From Salvator merianae (lineage: Eukaryota; Chordata; Lepidosauria; Squamata; Teiidae): a DNA stretch of 64,000 nt. Under the pieces are notes generated by a model that was given only the letters and a program-made list of their open reading frames with translations, was not told the origin of the DNA and did not search any database. The stretch is taken from positions 88,070,601 through 88,134,600 of the forward strand of contig QVOM02000025.1 in the NCBI GenBank assembly GCA_003586115.2, in the 5' to 3' direction. Shown piece after piece: positions 10,805 to 21,215 of this stretch. The translations under genes and the position numbers were made by a program. Numbering within the stretch: the first letter of the stretch is position 1; each line of letters starts with the position of its first letter.

Positions 10805-11432
10805 ATTTTATTCAGGGTAATGAAAACCGACAGAGATTGTGAAGCACTCCAGAGGGATCTCCTGATATTGGGTGAGTGGGCAACCAAGTGGCAATTGTAC
10901 TTCAATCTTAATAAATGCACGGTGATGTACTTTGGGACAAAGAACGACAATTGATGGGGACTGTGCTTTCTGTGGCAGACCAAGAAGGATCTTAAGAGAT
11001 ATAATATTTTCTCTGTTGTGCAACACTAGAATCAAGGGGCACTCTATGAAGCTGAAGGACAGGAGAGTTAGGACTGATGAGGGGAAGTATTTTTTTCACC
11101 CAGAGGGTCATCAGTCCATGGAATTGATTACTGGATGAGATGATGACACCCATCAGCCTAGATAGCTTTAAGAAAGGATTGGACAGATTCATGGAGGTCA
11201 GGTGTATCAATGGCTACTGGAATGGATGCCCAGGTATTGCCTCCAGGTTGGAGAGACAGGCAGGAGGCCTCTAAAGGCCAGTTGCAGGGAGTTGAGAGCA
11301 GGCGAAGGTTTTGCCCTCATCTTCTGCTTAAAAATGCCCAGAAGAAATTGATGGGCCACTGTGTGTGTGAGACAGGATGTTGGACTAGATGGGCTGTGGC
11401 CTGACCCAGCAAGGTTCCTCTTATGTTCTTAA
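10805..11432 (+). mobile_element. CR1 LINE, internally deleted, with RT remnant
   Basis: The plus frame near 10830-10954 reads DCEALQRDLLILGEWATKWQ..LNKCTVMYFGTKN, a CR1 reverse-transcriptase segment. It then jumps to the C-terminal region (SMKLKDRRVRTDEGKYFF) and the standard 3' tail, ending CTCTTATGTTCTTA at 11432. The middle of the RT region is deleted and there are frameshifts, so it is inactive. Confidence 0.8.
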
Positions 11433-11701
11433 GTACACAAGGCATGTCATCAGTTACATGCCAGCATGGTCACAGTGGCACCACGTTTGCCTTTGATTTT
11501 CTTTTCTCTTTCTCAGGGATGCTGCCCAGTATCCACAGCTCCCATCACCCCCATCCAGATGCCCGAGTGGCTGGCACTGCTAAAAGATGTCCCTCAAAGA
11601 ACATAAGGAGGAGGCCAGTTTTTCCTCCAGCTAGTCCGAAAGAGAAGGGCAGATGTTTCCCACTGGCACAAAACTCCTTCCGGCAGAACGCGACAGGGTA
11701 C

Positions 11702-11921
11702 CTTTTCTTAAACTGGTACAGAGTGTGGCCAAGCCACAGGGTGCCCAGCATCAGCATGAGGCTGAGGACGGCTGTCTCGCGGCCATACTGGCCGGTGGCC
11801 GGGTGGCCCTCGGTCTGGTTCCCCAGAGTCGAGCGTTCCACCGACATATTCAACAGGAAGGTGGTGTTATCGATGTGCGCGCTGCTGTGCGATCTTGGGA
11901 CGTGGTAATAATTGGTGAAAA
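11702..11921 (-). CDS. SLC4A11: SLC4A11 internal exon H (glycosylated loop and segment 6)
   Basis: 220 bp: two bases, 72 codons, two bases. The first two thirds form the large extracellular loop, the least conserved part of the membrane domain. It holds three N-glycosylation sequons (NTT, NMS, NQT), consistent with the known glycosylation of this loop in mammals. VLSLMLMLGTLWLGHTLYQF is segment 6, ending KK and a split serine codon. Acceptor TGCTTTTCAG; donor AAAAG|GTACCC. With the next exon it reads YQFKKSPYLH. Confidence 0.95.
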
Positions 11922-12159
11922 CTGAAAAGCAGAGAAAAGACAAATACCTTCATGGCAGCTGATCCAGAAATGCTCATCGTAGCAGGGCGATTAGAAAATA
12001 TATCATTGCGGACAGCAAGAGCGGTTCGTTCTCAGGGCTGTATTTCTCTCTACATGAATTCCGACAAAGGGACTCCTTTGACACCCAACAGCTGGAGAGG
12101 CTGTATCCGCTTGCCGATCAGGTGCGTCTGCATTGCTTCACTGTTGCAGTGCCCTGGAG

Positions 12160-12560
12160 TGGGATAATCCCTCCCCAGAGTGATCCAGCTGTGGACTGTT
12201 AAAAAGCAGTCCACAGCCTGCCCAGAAGTGGCTGGATTGCTCCTGGGGAGGTGGATTCACACCACTTCCAGATGCTGTGTGGCGCGTGGGCGTGGCTGTG
12301 CAGCTGCGGCTGTGCAGTTGTGCGCAACTGCCAGATCACCATGGCAACATCCGGCCTCTCACTGGATGTTGCTTCTGTTGTTGCCTTGGCGATCCAGGAA
12401 GCCCCAGGCTGGCTTTCACACATCAAGAGCTACTGGCCAGGTATGGCCCAGTTCAGCGCTTGTAGTGGGGATGGCCGCCATGGTGCTGGATTCTAACTGG
12501 CCTGGTATGGTCCTGTTATGTCATACTGGCCTGGCAAGTGCAAACAGGCTCAGGGCCTCT
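12160..12560. mobile_element. Probable DNA element with internal palindromes
   Basis: Shares vocabulary with 46096-46510 and 52255-52681: a GTTGCGCAACTGCCAGATCACCATGGCAAC core and inverted pairs such as GACTGTTAAAAAGCAGTCCA. Ends are not well defined. Confidence 0.4.
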
Positions 12561-12669
12561 GGCTTAATCTAAAAGGATACAATGGAGTTCACCTCTTTCC
12601 CCCATTTTTAAGTGCAGACGTGATTTGCAGACAAGTAACAAATTTTGCAGCGCAATAAGGATTTCACAT

Positions 12670-12898
12670 CTAAGGCTGTGTTCACGCGCAAGCTGAATCC
12701 AGTTTCAGTCCACTTTCAAAGTGAGACAACACATCAGCAAAGTACCAGTCCTTTTCTTCCCGCTTCATCTAACCCAATGGTGGATTTTCTGAGTTCGATA
12801 AGGCGGAAAGAAAACAAACTGACACTTCGCTGATGTGTTCTCCCACTCTGAAAATGGACCGAAGCTGGATTAAAACTTAAGTGTGAACGCAGCCTAAG
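12670..12898. mobile_element. Long hairpin MITE, TTTTAATCCAGCTTCGGTCC family
   Basis: Near-complete inverted repeat of about 229 bp. CTAAGGCTGTGTTCACGCGC..TCCAGTTTCAGTCCACTTT pairs with AAAATGGACCGAAGCTGGAT TAAAACTTAAGTGTGAACGC AGCCTAAG. The inner arms pair ACACATCAGCAAAGT with CACTTCGCTGATGTGT. The related copy is at 18551-18773. No coding content. Confidence 0.75.
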
Positions 12899-13556
12899 CA
12901 TTCAGCTGCTGATTGTTGAGCGACTTCGGCAAATACAGCCCAGCCCAGCAGCAGCAGGATGAATCCCTCTCTGAGGTGACAATACAGGGAGCCCTCTTAA
13001 CGACGCAGGCAGAGGCCACATCCTTACTAAAGCAGAATTGTCCTAATCGGGGAGTTATTTAAGGTCCCGCTGAACCTATTTGCCTTTCTTGTTTATTTCA
13101 GCTGCTGCCGGGACGTTTCCTGTAAAGTGCAGAAGTCAAGATCAAATGGGAGGACGGTTTAGGTGGCCGGGCCGCAACTTGGGAAAACAAAGTGTCATTA
13201 AAGCGCTGAAAAGAATGTGGGGGAACTGAACGCCCCACGGCTGCTCCCCCCTCCCAATGTGATAAAAGCCTTTCCTCCCCCCTTTCCTGTCTAGCGGACG
13301 GAGCAATACGGCTTTGGAAATCAAGGGAGGCGTGGAACTCATCTTCCTTTTGGACAGGAACCAACCCTGGGCAGGAATGGTCGCAAACATCCCCTCAACG
13401 TGCGAGTGCTGAAAAAGTGAGCAGGGACTATGGAATAACAGAGCAGGCGGCCCCATTGTCCTTCTGTCATTGCTGAGGGAAAACAGTGGATGTTTTAAGG
13501 CAGCTTACTAGAGACCATGGCTGCATTTATATGTAGCAAAAAAAGGGTCTTAGAAG

Positions 13557-13748
13557 TAGTAGCGGCCGCCGGCTTTAAGGGCGGATGTTCGTAACTTGTG
13601 GAAAGCGTGCAACTGCTGTTCGTGGGGCCTTCAGGCCTCCGTACTGTCACAGCTGCGACGATATGGAGGCCCGGAGGCCCCACGAACAGCAATCGCACAC
13701 TTTCGGCGGGTTATGAACACCCGCCCTTAAAGCCAGCAGCCGCCGCTG
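13557..13748. mobile_element. hAT-type MITE, CAGCGGCGGC family
   Basis: Hairpin element. Arms are GCGGCCGCCGGCTTTAAGGG CGG and CCGCCCTTAAAGCCAGCAGC CGCCGCTG. Flanks CTTAGAAG (13549-13556) and CTTACAAG (13749-13756) match at 7 of 8 bases, consistent with an 8-bp hAT target duplication. Confidence 0.8.
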
Positions 13749-13764
13749 CTTACAAGTGCCTTAG

Positions 13765-13945
13765 AGAGGGTACTGTGTGGCCCTCCTGCTCCCATTCCAT
13801 CTCTAATCCACCTTCTCTAGCCTTCAATGCTCATGAGAGTGGGGATGTGCAGACTTGGCATGTGAGTGACCTCACTTGAAAACCATCTCTAGCCACCTCA
13901 GAGATATTCTTTTTCACTGTGTGTGAATGCCACAGTCGAGACAAT
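13765..13945. mobile_element. MITE fragment related to 55443-55653
   Basis: Shares GTGTGGCCCTC..TCTCTAATCCACCTTCTCTAG and CACCTCAGAGATATTCTTTTT with the element at 55443-55653, which has TGATCAGACA ends. Confidence 0.45.
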
Positions 13946-14259
13946 GTTGTCTCTTCTATAATGCTGTGCTTTAGTTCATATAAACCACTGCATAAGACAA
14001 CACAGCGGTGCACAACTAATTGCCAGCTATGAAGGAACAAGGATGAAGGGAATTGCAGAGGCCTAGTCTATCACTGGAGGGCAGCTCAGACCAGCAATGT
14101 AACTCAACAGTGCTCCAAAGGCCAAATTGTTATCGCAGATTCAGAACTGCAGGTGCAGATAGATGCTTCCCTTGACTGGAACTAGGCTAACCACACTGGG
14201 AAACCTCTTCCAGCTCAGCCCCTCAAGTAGTTCAGTGCCAGCTTGAAGACTCTGATGTT

Positions 14260-14614
14260 CCTGGCCTGTGGAGCTCTGTGGGACCTAAATGGGTCCCCCA
14301 CGGTAAACCAGAATACAGAGACATGTGTCACCCACCCACCTCCTAGTCTGGTTCACCACTGCCAGTAGACCACTTTAAAGATGTCTAGAGTAGACCTCTT
14401 TAAAGAGGTCTACAGTATTCCTCTTTAAAGCGGTCTACCGGACTAGGAAGGCATTTTGGGCTGTCTAGTCTAGTTAGTCCCAGTCTACACTCCATCCTGT
14501 GTGGATGGAGCATATTAGGAAGGGCAGGGCCTCCCTTATATAGCACCAGCAGAGCAGAAGGGAGGCCCTTTAGTCCCCTTTCTAAACCAGAATAGTGGTA
14601 AGTGTGAAAACAGC
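14260..14614. mobile_element. Probable GGCCCTTTCTGCACT-group DNA element
   Basis: Contains repeated inverted words (AGTAGACCTCTTTAAAGAGGTCTAC, near perfect palindrome at 14390-14414). It ends ACCAGAATAGTGGTAAGTGT GAAAACAGCCC, like the ends of related elements. Confidence 0.45.
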
Positions 14615-14750
14615 CCAGGTGTTTAGTTAAGACTTGTCATTAGCACTGAGGATTCCTTGGTGCCAAACATCTATCATGCTGCCTCCAACACCTCTAGGCT
14701 TGCCAAAGAATCTCAAAAGCGATACCAGTCCTGTAAACAGGTGGGCTTAC

Positions 14751-14824
14751 CTTTAGTTATTCCTTTAAGGGCATCAAGCACGAAGGTGATGGAGATAAAA
14801 AGGGCGATGATTTCTTCCGTTGAT
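14751..14824 (-). CDS. SLC4A11: SLC4A11 internal exon G (segment 5)
   Basis: 74 bp: one base, 24 codons, one base, the shortest exon here. [20 protein letters not shown] is segment 5, then GITK. Acceptor TCCTTTGTAG; donor AAAG|GTAAGC. The hydrophobic [12 protein letters not shown] is diagnostic and matches other vertebrate SLC4A11. Phases at both ends agree with the flanking exons. Confidence 0.95.
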
Positions 14825-15296
14825 CTACAAAGGATTTCAGATCAGATGTTTTACCACCCTTTGCCTCCACGTTCCAAAGACAAATCAATCCCGTTTAATA
14901 ATCTTGGTGTAAGGGGAGGGGTCGTAAGGACATGAATACACAGGTGAGCAGCATCAAGGTGCCAAAAAAACCCTGTAGCCAGTGAAGCCAGCTAGCTGTA
15001 TAGTTTCACAGATCAACAAATTCTGAAATGCTTTCCATAAAAACAAAAAAACCCTCCAAACCATTCACTATCCCTGTAGAATGCTGACTTATTTTCAGTC
15101 AAAATATTTCAGGTCAAATTCAATTTCTCATTAAATCTTAGCTGGCACCTGACTTGCACCATCTAGTGAAGTTCCCTCCATTGCTACCCTCTGGGATTCA
15201 GGGGCCACTTCCACCAGTTGGATCCTGCAAAGGCAGCCAAGAGCATGGAACACCCAAGCAACGTTCAGTTCTGGTGGCCAAATAAAAAGAAAGGCC

Positions 15297-15792
15297 CTTT
15301 CTGCACTGACCTGTAATCCAATCAGGAGCCCCCAGAGTCAGATTTTGGGCCTCATCGATCCGCTCATAAACTGCATATGCATCAGACGCAGCGTGATCCA
15401 GATCAGTGAGGTCCCAATCAGGATCACTGATAGACCCATCTAAACGAGTCTACCAGCAGACCAACAGACCCTGGTCCGGAACATGGAGGTATGCAGAAGG
15501 CACGCCTCCTGTGTTTGAGACTAGCGGGGGGTGGGGGGGAGAGGAGTGTATTTCAACGTGACCCCCAGAGGATCCAAGGCTAGAAGCTTTTGTTCCCGGC
15601 CCTTGGAGTGTTCGCCTGGCCTTGAGGCTCATGCATACTTCGACACTGGGGGTATGTGGGGGGGCTTACCTACACCACTGTGGTCATGCAGATGGCATTG
15701 GTCCGGACCACAGCTTTCCATGGTCCAAACCAGTGGACCTGGCTGGACCAGACCCGCTGGCTCAGACCACGGACAGGTAAGTGCAGATCCTA
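15297..15792 (+). mobile_element. GGCCCTTTCTGCACT-family MITE, near-complete
   Basis: Starts GCCCTTTCTGCACTGACCT. Contains CAGACGCAGCGTGATCCAGATCAGTGAGG, the CCTGGTCCGGAACATGGAGG motif and a degraded CTAGAAGCTTTTGTTCC segment. Ends GACAGGTAAGTGCAGATCC. About 495 bp and non-coding. It ends in a consensus-like donor at 15774-15782 on the plus strand. Confidence 0.6.
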
Positions 15793-16139
15793 TGCTGATC
15801 TTTATTCTTATTGACTGTTGACAACAACCCAGAAGTTGTTTGCCATTGTCTAGTTCTAGGATTTTCTTTTAACTTCCCATCTAGTGTACAGCCCTGGGAT
15901 TTCCTGGTGGTCTCCCATCCAAGCACTAATCAAACCCAACCCTGCTTAGCTTGTCAAAATCAGCCTCTGTCAGCTCAGTGCCGCCGCCTGCTGTAACTGT
16001 ATGGAAACTTGCCCGACATTCACAAGCAGTTGAACTTGATCTGTATGCTTGCCTCCAGTACAGTCTGTAGAGAATTTGTGTGAGATTTTGTATCAACAAA
16101 TTGGTAGTAGAAAGAAGAGGCTTCTGAGATTTCAGTATG

Positions 16140-16700
16140 AGCCTCTGGCTCTTTCCTGGAATTAGGGCTTAGCATCCACATGCTAGTAAAGACTACAGCC
16201 CATCCTGTCCAGGACCTATGTAGTCTGCACCAGTGTGTGGACGGCAGGCCCTCTATTTTGGGATATATCCTGGAATAAGGTCCAGTGTGGAAAGGGTCTC
16301 TATTTGTGCAAACTTCTCAGCAAGCCTCACCAGGCCTTCAGTTCAGAGATCACACCAAAATGTGATTGGTTTTTACTCTATTTCAGAACGTACATCTGGG
16401 TACTTCGATGATGCAAAATACCTGGAAGTGCACGATCACCACTCCACGAGCATGCGAGGCTGCCATTTCTGGCTGGGTTTGGCCCCGCCCATCTGCAGTG
16501 ACCATTCCCAAAATGGCAGATCGCGTGAACTAGCATCCGGACAAGGTAAGTGCTCTTGGTTTTTAAGTAAAGCCTGGGTTGGGGGTTGATTTTCCCACAA
16601 TAATATCACCCCAAAATCCGTGTGGCAATCCCAGCATAGTGCCGGGATAATCCCAGGTTTTCCCTGTCCTGCTCCAGTAGCAATCCGCCCCACAGTGAGT
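16140..16700. mobile_element. Mosaic of two DNA elements
   Basis: 16190-16310 holds the right arm of the CACTGGGCCTTATT hairpin family (TGTGGACGGCAGGCCCTCTATTTTGGGATATATCC). From 16385, ACATCTGGGTACTTCGATGATGCAAAATACCTGG and GGACAAGGTAAGTGCTC, then GCCTGGGTTGGGGGTTGATTTTCCC match the TCTGGATGCAGCC-ended family. Exact junctions are not resolved. Confidence 0.45.
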
Positions 16701-16719
16701 TAAGGTGTGGAAAGGGCCT

Positions 16720-17311
16720 CAGTTGTGCAACTGGAGAAGGTGCAGAAAAGGACAACCAGAATGATCAAGGGGCTGGAACACCTTCCTTACGAAATCAGGC
16801 TGCAACGCCTGGGCCTCTTCAGCCTTGAAAAGGGGCGTTCAAGAGGAGATCTGATTGAGGTATATAAAATCATGCACGGTATGGATAGAGTGGACAAAGA
16901 GAAGTTTTTTTTGTCTATCACAGAGCACTAGGACTAGGGGCCACTCTCTGAAGCTGATGGGTAGGAGAGTTAGGACCGACAACGGGAAGGATTTCTTCAC
17001 CCAAAGTGTCATTGGTCTGTGGAATTTAGTACCAGAAGAGATGGTGACAGCAATCGGCCTGGATAGCTTTAAGAAGGGATTGGGCAGATTCATGGAGGTC
17101 AGGTGTATCAACGGCTACTAGTATGGATGCCCAGGTATTGCCTCCAGGTTGGAAAGACAGGCAGGATGCCTCTAAAGACCACCTGCAGGGAGTGGAGAGC
17201 AGGTGAAGGTTTTTTCTTTATCTTCTGCTTGAGAATGCCCAGAAGCCATTTGTGAGACTGGATGCTGGACCAGATGGGCCGTGGCCTGATCCAGCAAGGC
17301 TCCTCTTATGT
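16720..17311 (+). mobile_element. CR1 LINE with frameshifted RT C-terminus
   Basis: [38 protein letters not shown] runs in one plus frame to about 16930. After a frameshift near 16910 the reading continues in another frame as [40 protein letters not shown], ending at the stop at 17119-17121. The CR1 tail follows to CTCCTCTTATG. 5'-truncated and inactive. Confidence 0.85.
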
Positions 17312-17319
17312 AAATGGAA

Positions 17320-17990
17320 GTTGAGAAGGATTATTAGCCTCTTTGGAAGGAATATCAGAAGAAATGGGGAATGAACCCTTCTGTTACAGAGAATCTTTCA
17401 ACCTTTAATTCACTCCTTGTCCACCATCATAGCATACTTAAATTCTGCAAAATATTCCAAATTTGGGATAATCTGCACAGGAACAAGGCATTTGGCAAGT
17501 TCAAGATCCGGAACAAATTGCACCTTCAAAAAAGGGCTTGATCTGAGTTCTGGAAAAAAAAAAAAAAAAATCCTTGTCCCTTATCCAAATGTTCTGATGG
17601 CTCCTAGTGCTTTACGGCATTCCAGTTTCTCCACTCTTCTTTTGGCCACTGGAAAATGGGATTAGCTGCCCAACACTTTTGTGGGCTGCATAGTAGGTAG
17701 TGTCCACAATGCATTACCCTTCAACCTTCACAGGCATAGCAGTTGGAATGGGTACCCCTTTGTTCCCTGTGGGTCAGCGCATTCAAAATGGTCTGCAACT
17801 GGTGCTTAGCTCTGATCTTGGAACATTCAACCGGTTTTGGGAAAACAAAACACTAAATCGGTTCCGTGCACACCACTACATCACCTACACCCCTAGCTGC
17901 TGCTTCTCTAAGACGAGTGGCACTAGGGTGGACTCACGCCATCACAATCACAACTTTACACAGATGAGGATAAGTAAGGAGGCGTTTTAC
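17320..17990. other. Intron between exons F and G, nothing recognised
   Basis: Includes a poly-A tract (17552-17569). No element or exon was recognised. Confidence 0.4.
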
Positions 17991-18123
17991 CTCTTAAAGA
18001 GCTTCATTACAAGGCTGAAGTTGAAGAGGGAGTAAACGATGAGGAAAAAGCTGTTCCAGAGCCCAACCCAGGCGTAGAAAGCACGGAATTCCAGGTTGTA
18101 GTCATCGCAGATTCCCCGGATCA
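17991..18123 (-). CDS. SLC4A11: SLC4A11 internal exon F (segment 4)
   Basis: 133 bp: two bases, 43 codons, two bases. [20 protein letters not shown] is the SLC4A11-type loop. [20 protein letters not shown] is segment 4, ending LFKR where the arginine codon is split. Acceptor TTTCTTGCAG; donor AAGAG|GTAAAA, a weaker donor than its neighbours but still GT. Joined to the next exon it reads LFKRSTEEII. Confidence 0.96.
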
Positions 18124-18550
18124 CTGCAAGAAAGAATCACCATGAATCACGATCCTGCAGTTTATACACAGCCCAGATGGTGCTGTGGCAGGATAGGTCT
18201 GTGGTGATGGACAGCTAGAAGGCCACAGGCAGAACCCTCTCCCCCGCAGCATGCTGGTTTGACAGCTATTTTGAAGCTGTCACAGTGGGTGGATGTTGGT
18301 GGGGCTTGGGGAACCTCTAGCTTTACAGAAGAACCAAACGAAATAAAAACTCTCTGGCTAGTGGCAAAAACCATACACCGGAAGAGTGAAGACGGGTGGG
18401 GATAAAAGGAGGAAGAATCTTAGCTGGTTGTTGAGAGCCTTTATCTCTGCTCTGTGATAGTTTGTTGATCGACCTCGCTCGCTTGCTCAGGTTGGTTCAC
18501 TAGCAGCCTTCCTAAAACTATACACATACCCAGACTAACAATCACACACA

Positions 18551-18773
18551 GGGCCCAGTCACACCTAAGTTTTAATCCAGCTTCGGTCCACTTTCAGACT
18601 GAGAGAACACACCAGCGAAGAACTAAGATGTTTTCTTTCAGCATCATCTAACTCAGAAAATCCACCTTTGGGTTAGATCCTGTGGAAAGAAAACGACTAG
18701 CCACTTTGCTGATCTGTTCTTTCAGTTCAAAAGTGGACTGAAGCTGGATTAAAACTGAGGTGTGACTGGGCCC
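18551..18773. mobile_element. Long hairpin MITE, TTTTAATCCAGCTTCGGTCC family
   Basis: 223 bp with almost the whole length self-complementary. GGGCCCAGTCACACCTAAGT TTTAATCCAGCTTCGGTCCA at the left pairs with TGGACTGAAGCTGGATTAAA ACTGAGGTGTGACTGGGCCC at the right. The outer ends differ from the copy at 12670-12898, while the inner TTTTAATCCAGCTT core is shared. Confidence 0.8.
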
Positions 18774-19295
18774 TCAGAGAAGCTGCTGGTTCTGTCTAGC
18801 AATGCCACCGGGCAACCTTTCAGAAGCAGATTTGAAACGGTTAGCAATGACACAGTCAGGCATTTAATGTGAAAGCGGTTTCAGCACAAAGCTTTCCCCT
18901 CTAAGGAGTTCAGGATGACATGTCAAAGCGTGCAAAGAAGGCTGCACACTTTGCTAAGCACACAGCTGAACTCAGGACCCAATGTTCCAACTGTATGTCC
19001 GCTTTACCAAAGAATGAGCAGAAGGATGGTCAAGAAACATTGCTAGATATCTAGCTCGCCTGTAGGATTCATTAGCTTGAAAAACTTCCTTTTGGGGGGT
19101 TACATTTCCCATGATCCTTAGCCAAATGCTTCCTGTTCGGGCCCCTCGCCATCTGATTTTGCTCTGGCATCTTTTTGGCACCAGGTGACAATTGTATTCA
19201 TTTCTCTAAGCCCTTAGAATTAAGTTACAATCTGTATTTGCTCATTCTGTGTAGTTTAAGCCCTGTGTGTTTTCAAAAGAAATAAGGGAGGGAAG

Positions 19296-19357
19296 GAAAA
19301 GAAAAGAAAAGAAAAGAAAAGAAAAGAAAAGAAAAGAAAAGAAAAGAAAAGAAAAGA
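19296..19357. repeat. (GAAAA)n microsatellite
   Basis: Twelve or so uninterrupted AAAAG pentamers after GGGAGGGAAGG. Confidence 0.95.
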
Positions 19358-19691
19358 AGGTTCTGGCAGTATAGTTTTATTTTACAGTTCCCTTTTGGAA
19401 TTGCCAGTTTCGATTTTATAGTCAAAAAGTGTTTTTATTGGTGGCTTTTATGATTTTTACTGTTATGCTGATCATTTTTGTATTAGCCATCCAGATACAT
19501 ACATATAGAATAATGCAGCACATGAAGTAAGCAAATAAGAATGAGTGAATTGGTAGCCTCAAGGCAGGCTGTAACAATTAATTGCTCTGTCAATAAAACA
19601 AGAGAACATTAAAGCAAGTCACGATAAAGCAGATTAAAAAGCAGAAATCAACAAGTAAAATAAGATTATGCTACAAGTTTTGTGTTATTAA

Positions 19692-19848
19692 AGGCCCTTC
19701 CTGCACTCGGCCTTATTTGGCATTATAGCATGGAATAGGGTCCACAGTGTAGACTGCCACAGTCTGCATTAGCATGTGGGCAGCAGACCCCTATTATGGG
19801 ATATAATCCAGAATAAAACCCACTGCTGAAAGGACCAAAGTGTTGTAG
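19692..19848. mobile_element. CACTGGGCCTTATT palindromic MITE
   Basis: Arms GGCCCTTCCTGCACTCGGCC TTATTTGGCATTATAGCATG GAATAGGG and CCCCTATTATGGGATATAAT CCAGAATAAAACCCACTGCT GAAAGGACC. The centre holds TAGACTGCCACAGTCTGCATTAGCATGTGGGCAGC. Diverged copy. Confidence 0.65.
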
Positions 19849-19849
19849 C

Positions 19850-20575
19850 CAGGTACCTAGAACAAAACAGAGAAAGAGACAACCTAGCTTCTTTTGGAAA
19901 AGAGTTTTCCATTTGGGGAGCTGTTACCAAAAAGACCCTGCCCTATAGTTCTATCAAGTGTCTTTCCCTTGGCAGTGGAATTGAGGCAGGTGCTTGCAGG
20001 TTTACATAAGAGACCAGGGTCAATTCAATTCTGGTCTCAGGTCATTTAAGGTCTTTATAGCTCTTGGAACTGAACCCAGATACAAGCATGGGAACCAAAG
20101 CAAATTAAATAGTGTATGAAGATCAGAAATGCAGATAAGGCAATTTAGTCTGGCCTACAGTATTTTCCACTAACTGAAGGTTCTGGGCACAGTTCAGGAA
20201 CAACTGCTAGTATAACACTTTATGAGAATCAAGAGATGCCTGCGTTCCCCAAGTGAATATTTTAGGACAATCTCGACTGTAGGATTCCACTGCAAAGAGA
20301 GACCAGCTGGAAATGCACATTTCTGACCCTTTTTCTTTGCTTAGAAAGATAAATAAAGGGGCCAAAGGTAACATAAAAGGTGGGACACCAAGATCAATGT
20401 GAGTCCAAACACAAAATGGTACAACTGAGCAAAGGGGTGAGGGGGGAAAGGGTGATCATAGAAATGTGGGGGATTTGAGCATGCCAAGGCGTGGGGTGGG
20501 GCAGGACTGAACTCTACGAAGCCGAGACCCCTGAAACCCGCATACGCACGCTTGCCCGTGGTGCAACAAACTCAC
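19850..20575. other. Intron between exons E and F, nothing recognised
   Basis: No exon-like frame with splice sites and no terminal repeats were seen. Confidence 0.4.
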
Positions 20576-20689
20576 CATTAATGTACAGTGCTAAAGGTGC
20601 TGTGGTTAATAGCACTACAAGTGGCTGGCCTGAGAACAGTGCATAAAGAAGACCACCAATGCACTGACCAACGATGCTTTTCTGCACAT
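20576..20689 (-). CDS. SLC4A11: SLC4A11 internal exon E (segments 2 and 3)
   Basis: 114 bp: two bases, 37 codons, one base. [20 protein letters not shown] is segment 2. [17 protein letters not shown] contains the half-helix of segment 3, which in the SLC4 structure lines the substrate site together with segment 10. Acceptor ATTTCCAG; donor AATG|GTGAGT. G plus TG of the next exon gives valine. Confidence 0.96.
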
Positions 20690-20694
20690 CTGGA

Positions 20695-20741
20695 AATAAT
20701 AATAATAATAATAATAATGTTGATGGAGATGGAGATGGAGA
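20695..20741. repeat. (AAT)n and (GGAGAT)n microsatellites
   Basis: About eight AAT units followed by GTTGATGGAGATGGAGATGGAGAT. The tract lies only a few bases outside the acceptor of exon E, on its 5' side in gene direction. Confidence 0.9.
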
Positions 20742-21033
20742 TAAAAAAGCGAGGCTAGGGAGATAGAAAATCTTAAGAACCAGGTTGCTTGGAATGCAAG
20801 GTTGGATTAAAGGATACAACCAAAGACTGTTCAAAGGGCAGAATCCATTATGTGCCATTGTTAACATACTTCCTGTAAGTAAAGTTTACAGGGCTCCTCC
20901 TGTAAGGTTTAGAGGGCTCCTCTGAAAACAGGTCTCAGAAAGAAATAACCCTTTTCTGCATTTTTTTGGTGCAAGAGGAAAACCTTTAGTGACCCCTGAC
21001 TCTAACATTCTTCTCTTTTAAACTGTAGTTATA

Positions 21034-21214
21034 GGCTCTTTCTGCACTGGGCCTTATTCTGGATTATATCCCTGAATAGGGACCTGCTGTCCACAGGCCC
21101 CTGCAAACTACGGCAGGCCCCACCCGGGGCCTGCCGTAGTTTGCAGTAGCCTGTGGACGGCAGGTCCCTATTCTGGGATATAATCCGGAATAAAGCTCAG
21201 TGCAGAAAGGGCCT
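21034..21214. mobile_element. CACTGGGCCTTATT palindromic MITE, complete
   Basis: Reference copy. GGCTCTTTCTGCACTGGGCC TTATTCTGGATTATATCCCT GAATAGGGACCTGCTGTCCA pairs with GGACGGCAGGTCCCTATTCT GGGATATAATCCGGAATAAA GCTCAGTGCAGAAAGGGCC. The centre CTACGGCAGGCCCCACCCGG GGCCTGCCGTAG is also self-complementary. Non-coding. Confidence 0.8.
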
Positions 21215-21215
21215 A

